DNA from: Actinoplanes liguriensis
GTDB lineage: Bacteria; Actinomycetota; Actinomycetes; Mycobacteriales; Micromonosporaceae
Direction: 5' to 3'
DNA length: 8,663 nucleotides
Assembly (NCBI GenBank): GCA_000715855.1
Contig: KL571204.1
Span: 103,888 to 112,550 of the forward strand
The notes under the pieces are model-generated. The model searched no databases and was not told where the DNA came from. It saw only the letters and a list, made by a program, of their open reading frames with translations. How positions within the stretch are numbered: position 1 is the stretch's first letter; every line of letters starts with the position of its first letter. A program made the translations under genes and the position numbers. Shown piece after piece: positions 6,370-8,663 of this stretch.

Positions 6370-6396
6370 GCGATCATCCTGCCATCGCGTGTCGCC
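6362..6396 (-). promoter_or_regulatory. Perfect 13-bp inverted repeat enclosing the GNAT ribosome site and start codon
   Basis: Arms GGCGACACGCGAT (6362-6374) and ATCGCGTGTCGCC (6384-6396) are exact reverse complements with a 9-nt loop. In the minus-strand transcript the loop (GGCAGGATG) contains the Shine-Dalgarno AGGA, and the 3' arm contains the GUG start codon followed by UCG CCC. The start codon would be fully paired while the ribosome site stays open. As DNA the same sequence is a palindromic protein site. No U-tract follows, so an intrinsic terminator is unlikely. Confidence 0.7.
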
Positions 6397-6415
6397 GTTC
6401 GCACACCCGTTCGAG

Positions 6416-6445
6416 TTATCCACAGCCTGTGCGCACAGCCTGTGG
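6416..6445. promoter_or_regulatory. Consensus DnaA box fused to a 26-bp palindrome
   Basis: TTATCCACA at 6416-6424 is an exact match to the strong bacterial DnaA box. It runs into a near-perfect 26-bp palindrome at 6420-6445 in which only the central C of each half breaks symmetry. Each half is the 11-bp CACAGCCTGTG (6421-6431 and 6434-6444), itself an odd-length palindrome and a direct repeat 13 bp apart. It begins 3 bp after the stop of the baeRF-type gene. A single box away from other origin features is not an origin; it may regulate the GNAT gene, titrate DnaA or act as a bidirectional terminator hairpin. Confidence 0.5.
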
Positions 6446-6447
6446 GT

Positions 6448-7128
6448 TCAGTGGTGCGCCTCCGCGTACCGCAGCCGAACTGCCACCCCGCCGCGCAGGT
6501 GCTCGTCCGGGGCGACCAGGGCGATCGACGCATCCGCCGCGGTCAGCGCCCGGAGGATCGCGGCGTCCGCGCGGACCTGGGGCGGATGCCGGACCCCGGC
6601 CACGTTCAGCACCTCCGGGTCGTCGCTGAGCTGCAGTGGATCCGGGCCGATCCACAGCCGTACGGTCGAGGACGGGTCGTCGACCAGCAGCAGCGTGTTC
6701 ACCTGCCCCCGCGACAGGTAACTCACCACCTCGGCCAGCCCGTCGTCGACGTGTGCCGGAATGTGGGCGTCCCGCTCGGTCTCCCGGACGAGCTGGGCGA
6801 TCATCGGCATCACGTGCGGCAGAGGCTCGTACGCGCAAATGTCCTTGATCGGCGGAATGTTGAGCGCCCGCTGCATGACCACCTCGCCGGCGGTGGCGAA
6901 GAGCGCGACCCCGTGCCGCCCGGGTCGTTGCGGCTGGTCCAGAACCGCGTCCTCCAGAGCGTGCACCGTCAGCGGATCGCACCCGGCGAGGGCCAGCTCC
7001 TCCCGGACGGCGTGCCAGCGGGGCTCGACCGCGTTCGCGGTGTCCCCGGCCTCCCGGGATGTGTCGAGGTACACCGAAGCCCATGGTCCGGGGCGTTCGT
7101 ACAACGGGCGGAGCAGATTGAGTCGCAT
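6448..7128 (-). CDS. baeRF-family (Rv2629/Vms1-like) protein lacking its central domain
   Basis: Protein of 226 residues. Residues 1-112 (LRPLYERPGPWASVYLDTS at 6-24, RHGVALFATAGEVV at 71-84, YEPLPHVMPMIAQ at 100-112) match the N-terminal part of bacterial archaeo-eukaryotic release factor-like proteins related to M. tuberculosis Rv2629. Residues about 125-223 (DDGLAEVVSYLSRGQVNTLLL at 128-148, RADAAILRALTAADASIALVAP at 186-207, LRGGVAVRLRY at 211-221) match the C-terminal domain. Relatives are about 370 residues; the middle domain of some 130-150 residues, which carries the region compared with the eRF1/Vms1 catalytic loop, is missing, with the join near residues 112-125. The frame is intact, so this is an in-frame loss or a short subfamily rather than an obvious pseudogene. 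Family members are thought to act at ribosomes on peptidyl-tRNA; this one probably keeps binding, not catalysis. ATG has GGAGG seven nt upstream. Confidence 0.75.
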   Translation of the reverse strand: MRLNLLRPLYERPGPWASVYLDTSREAGDTANAVEPRWHAVREELALAGCDPLTVHALEDAVLDQPQRPGRHGVALFATAGEVVMQRALNIPPIKDICAYEPLPHVMPMIAQLVRETERDAHIPAHVDDGLAEVVSYLSRGQVNTLLLVDDPSSTVRLWIGPDPLQLSDDPEVLNVAGVRHPPQVRADAAILRALTAADASIALVAPDEHLRGGVAVRLRYAEAHH

Positions 7129-7166
7129 GTCCTGGCCTCCCTGGGTCGTGGTTCAGGGAACGCCTG

Positions 7167-7191
7167 TTACCCCCTTAGAGGCGGCTCAACC
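7167..7191 (-). promoter_or_regulatory. Candidate SigB/SigF-type stress promoter for the baeRF-type gene
   Basis: On the minus strand GGTT (7191-7188) is followed after exactly 15 nt by GGGTAA (7172-7167). This fits the Streptomyces SigB pattern GNNT-N14-16-GGGTA and resembles the mycobacterial SigF pattern GGTTT-N15-17-GGGTAT; the last -10 base differs. A start about 7 nt downstream would give a leader of roughly 32 nt that includes the GGAGG. The -35 part overlaps the bioY stop codon. Confidence 0.4.
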
Positions 7192-7785
7192 AGGGCGTTT
7201 GCGGTTCACCAGCATCCAGGCGCCGGGCAGGACGGCGGCCGCGAGCACGATCTTGAAAACATCGCCCATCAGGTACGGCATGACGCCCTTGACGACCGCC
7301 TCGGGCACGTCCATGGTCGTCATCAATGCCAGCCACGGGACGCCGACCAGGTAGATCAGCAGATTCCCGATGAACATCAGACCGATCGTGTAGCCGGGGC
7401 GCCGGTCCGCGCCGAGCGCCGCGAGCTGCCCGACCAGCGCCGCCGCGATGACGAAGCCGAGAAGATAACCACCGGTGGCGAGCGGCCATCCGGAGTTGCC
7501 ACCGGCGAACCAGGGGACGCCCAGGGCGCCGGCGACCGCGTACAGCAGCATGCCGACCGCACCGCGACCGGGCCCGAGCACCGCGCCGGCGAGCAGCACC
7601 GCGAACGTCTGCCCGGTGATCGGCACCGGTGAGCCGGGCACCGGGATCGCGATCTGCGCGGCGAGCCCCACCGCCCCGGCGGCGCCCACGACCAGCGCCA
7701 CGTCGCGCACGGCGGATCGGCCCCACACATCGGCGAGCACCCCGGTCGGGCGACCGGGCACCACGGCTCCGAAAACGTCAGTCAC
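7186..7785 (-). CDS. bioY: Biotin transporter BioY (ECF S component)
   Basis: Protein of 199 residues, typical for BioY. After a short cytoplasmic N-terminus come about six membrane segments. The family signature is clear: IPVPGSPVPITGQTFAVLLAGAVLG (47-71), YAVAGALGVPWFAGGNSGW (82-100), TGGYLLGF (104-111) and the conserved YLMGDVFKIVLAA (171-183) with D175 and K178. BioY binds biotin in the membrane and imports it, normally with the EcfT and EcfA energising subunits (BioN, BioM). Neither is encoded in this window on either side, so it is solitary here, or uses shared ECF subunits elsewhere. GTG at 7785 is chosen for GGAGGT six nt upstream; an ATG at 7836 would add a non-homologous lead. There is no terminator between it and the baeRF-type gene 57 bp downstream, so read-through is possible. 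No biotin operator (BioQ- or BirA-like) was recognised upstream. Confidence 0.93.
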   Translation of the reverse strand: MTDVFGAVVPGRPTGVLADVWGRSAVRDVALVVGAAGAVGLAAQIAIPVPGSPVPITGQTFAVLLAGAVLGPGRGAVGMLLYAVAGALGVPWFAGGNSGWPLATGGYLLGFVIAAALVGQLAALGADRRPGYTIGLMFIGNLLIYLVGVPWLALMTTMDVPEAVVKGVMPYLMGDVFKIVLAAAVLPGAWMLVNRKRPG

Positions 7786-7791
7786 CGTGTG

Positions 7792-7797
7792 ACCTCC
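7792..7797 (-). promoter_or_regulatory. Shine-Dalgarno site deciding the bioY start
   Basis: The minus strand reads GGAGGT, 6 nt, then GTG at 7785-7783. This is close to the ideal ribosome site and supports the 199-residue protein over the 216-residue reading from 7836. Confidence 0.8.
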
Positions 7798-7908
7798 CGT
7801 CCAGCGTTGCCGGGAACCGTAAGCGTCGAAGATCACGGTCCGGCGTCACTGTGGCCTGTATCGCACCACACCGAACTCCCGCCTGGCGATCCCCTTCACA
7901 AAGACCCA

Positions 7909-7945
7909 TTTCCGGTACGGCGGTCGCAGCGCGAGTCGCCGGAAA
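7909..7945 (-). terminator. Second, weaker hairpin after the protease terminator
   Basis: TTTCCGG (7909-7915) and CCGGAAA (7939-7945) are exact complements, and the 23 nt between them can extend the stem imperfectly through GGCG (7919-7922) and CGCC (7937-7940 region) or GC-rich parts of the loop. It directly follows the stronger hairpin in the direction of transcription and shares its TTT tail, as in tandem terminators. The fold is judged by eye. Confidence 0.35.
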
Positions 7946-7975
7946 GGGGGCGCCGTCGCGAGACGGTGCCCCCTT
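7944..7975 (-). terminator. Strong terminator hairpin of the metalloprotease gene
   Basis: The minus-strand stem AAGGGGGCACCGTC pairs with GACGGCGCCCCCTT across the 4-nt loop TCGC: 14 bp with a single non-Watson-Crick pair. It starts 16 nt after the protease stop and is followed by TTTCC, a short U-run, as in intrinsic terminators of GC-rich Actinobacteria. It separates the protease from bioY, whose promoter must lie between here and 7797. Confidence 0.8.
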
Positions 7976-7991
7976 CACTCGCCTACCCGGG

Positions 7992-8663
7992 TCAGAGGGT
8001 GAGCGACCAGCTGTTGATGGTGCCGGTGTCGGAGGAGTAGACGTCCTGGACCTTCAGGCGCCAGGTCCCGTTCGCCACCTCGCTCGACAGGTTCTTCGAG
8101 TAGGTCGCCACCACGTTGTCCGTGCTGTCGCTGCTCGACGTGGCCTTCAGGTTGTAGACCGTGCCGTCCGGCGCGACCAGGTCGACGCGCAGGTCACCGC
8201 GGTAGGTGTGGGTGATGTTGACCGAGATCGACGCGGTGGTCGACGGGGTCTTGGTGCAGCCGCTGACGGCGATGTCGCTGTAGACGGCCGACCCGGCGTC
8301 CGGGATGGCGACGGCGGTCGCGTTGCTGCCGGTGCAGCCCGTCGACGGCGGGTTCGAGGTGCTCGACGACGGGGTCGGCGAGCTGGTGCCACCGCCACCG
8401 GTGCAGGTCGGGTCGGCGGACTGGGCCGGCACGCTCACCGCGTCCCAGGCGGCCTTCGTGGTGTTGAAGAGCGCGCAGGTGCTGTCCAGAGCCTTGGCGG
8501 AGGTCAGCGTCCAGGTGCGGTACTTCAGGTACGACGAGCTGCTGGTCTTCATCAGCATCGCGTTGTACATGATCTTGGTGGCGTTCTGGATGCCGACACC
8601 GGTGATGGCGCCGGAGCCGGAGCACCGGGTGCTGGTCGGCTGGCCGTTGGTGGGCGCGGTGCC
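7992..8663 (-). CDS. Secreted M4 (thermolysin-like) metalloprotease with C-terminal P-domain (partial, N-terminus outside window)
   Basis: The frame is open from the window edge and 223 C-terminal residues are visible. Residues about 1-80 ([18 protein letters not shown] at 20-37, [17 protein letters not shown] at 44-60, AAWDAVSVP at 71-79) match the C-terminal helical domain of M4 neutral proteases. A linker rich in G, S, T and P follows (86-110), then a proprotein-convertase P-domain: [17 protein letters not shown] (119-135), [23 protein letters not shown] (146-168) and [27 protein letters not shown] (197-223). The zinc motif HExxH, the signal peptide and the propeptide must lie beyond 8663 and are not seen. 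Such proteases are exported zinc endopeptidases that degrade extracellular protein; P-domains stabilise or fold the catalytic domain. Cysteine pairs (C63-C87, C110-C136 possible) suit an exported protein. Internal ATGs such as 8570 are not the start. A terminator follows the stop. Confidence 0.9.
   Translation of the reverse strand, partial: GTAPTNGQPTSTRCSGSGAITGVGIQNATKIMYNAMLMKTSSSSYLKYRTWTLTSAKALDSTCALFNTTKAAWDAVSVPAQSADPTCTGGGGTSSPTPSSSTSNPPSTGCTGSNATAVAIPDAGSAVYSDIAVSGCTKTPSTTASISVNITHTYRGDLRVDLVAPDGTVYNLKATSSSDSTDNVVATYSKNLSSEVANGTWRLKVQDVYSSDTGTINSWSLTL

Noticed and set aside
5797..6423. Longer GNAT reading starting at 6423
   Set aside because: The extra 18 residues show no family likeness, run through the two palindromes, and have no ribosome site; GTG at 6369 has AGGA at the right distance.
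6416..6445. Replication origin at the DnaA box
   Set aside because: There is only one good box, no AT-rich unwinding region, and no dnaA, dnaN, gyrB or recF nearby.
7151..7170. BioQ-like operator (TGAAC and GTTAC halves) near GTTCA and GTTAC
   Set aside because: The spacing and orientation do not match the known biotin operator, and the site lies downstream of bioY rather than upstream.
5875..7632. 585-codon open frame on the + strand across the GNAT, baeRF-type and bioY genes
   Set aside because: It is the GC-rich antisense shadow of three recognisable minus-strand genes and resembles no protein.
7778..7978. Small open frame between bioY and the protease (minus strand)
   Set aside because: It starts near the terminator hairpin, has no ribosome site, resembles no family and overlaps the bioY start.

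Overview
The window is very GC-rich DNA, with G or C at most third codon positions and several GTG starts. It looks like an actinobacterial chromosome. The protein set (actinobacterial roadblock/LC7 protein, baeRF-family protein, M4 protease with a P-domain, BioY) is compatible with Micromonosporaceae such as Actinoplanes or Micromonospora, but that placement is an inference. I see no tRNA, rRNA, CRISPR array, transposase or phage gene.

Layout. 1-1666 (+): the tail of an upstream gene, then two overlapping integral membrane proteins that look like the membrane part of an ABC-2-like export operon. 1667-2006: a 340-bp gene-free stretch holding an array of alternating inverted repeats (about 61-bp period) and a G-quadruplex-type run. 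2007-3035 (+): a YghZ-type aldo/keto reductase whose 3' end overlaps the convergent 3021-3935 (-) sulfotransferase by 15 bp. 4001-4861 (+): a 3-hydroxyisobutyrate dehydrogenase-like oxidoreductase, divergent from the sulfotransferase and convergent with 4866-5195 (-), a small ArsR-type regulator without cysteines. 5417-5788 (+): a roadblock/LC7 protein, convergent with 5797-6369 (-), a GNAT acetyltransferase. 6448-7128 (-): an internally shortened baeRF-family (Rv2629/Vms1-like) protein. 7186-7785 (-): the biotin transporter BioY. 7992-8663 (-): the C-terminal part of a secreted M4 metalloprotease with a P-domain, followed by a strong terminator.

The genes appear to be mostly independent housekeeping or accessory units rather than one pathway. 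No known defence or biosynthetic system is recognisable. The most interesting signals lie around the genes: a perfect 13-bp hairpin burying the GNAT start codon; a 26-bp palindrome joined to a consensus DnaA box in the same 78-bp gap; a baeRF-type protein lacking its central domain behind a stress-sigma-like promoter; the alternating hairpin array; and a split between genes with strong Shine-Dalgarno sites and genes that look leaderless.
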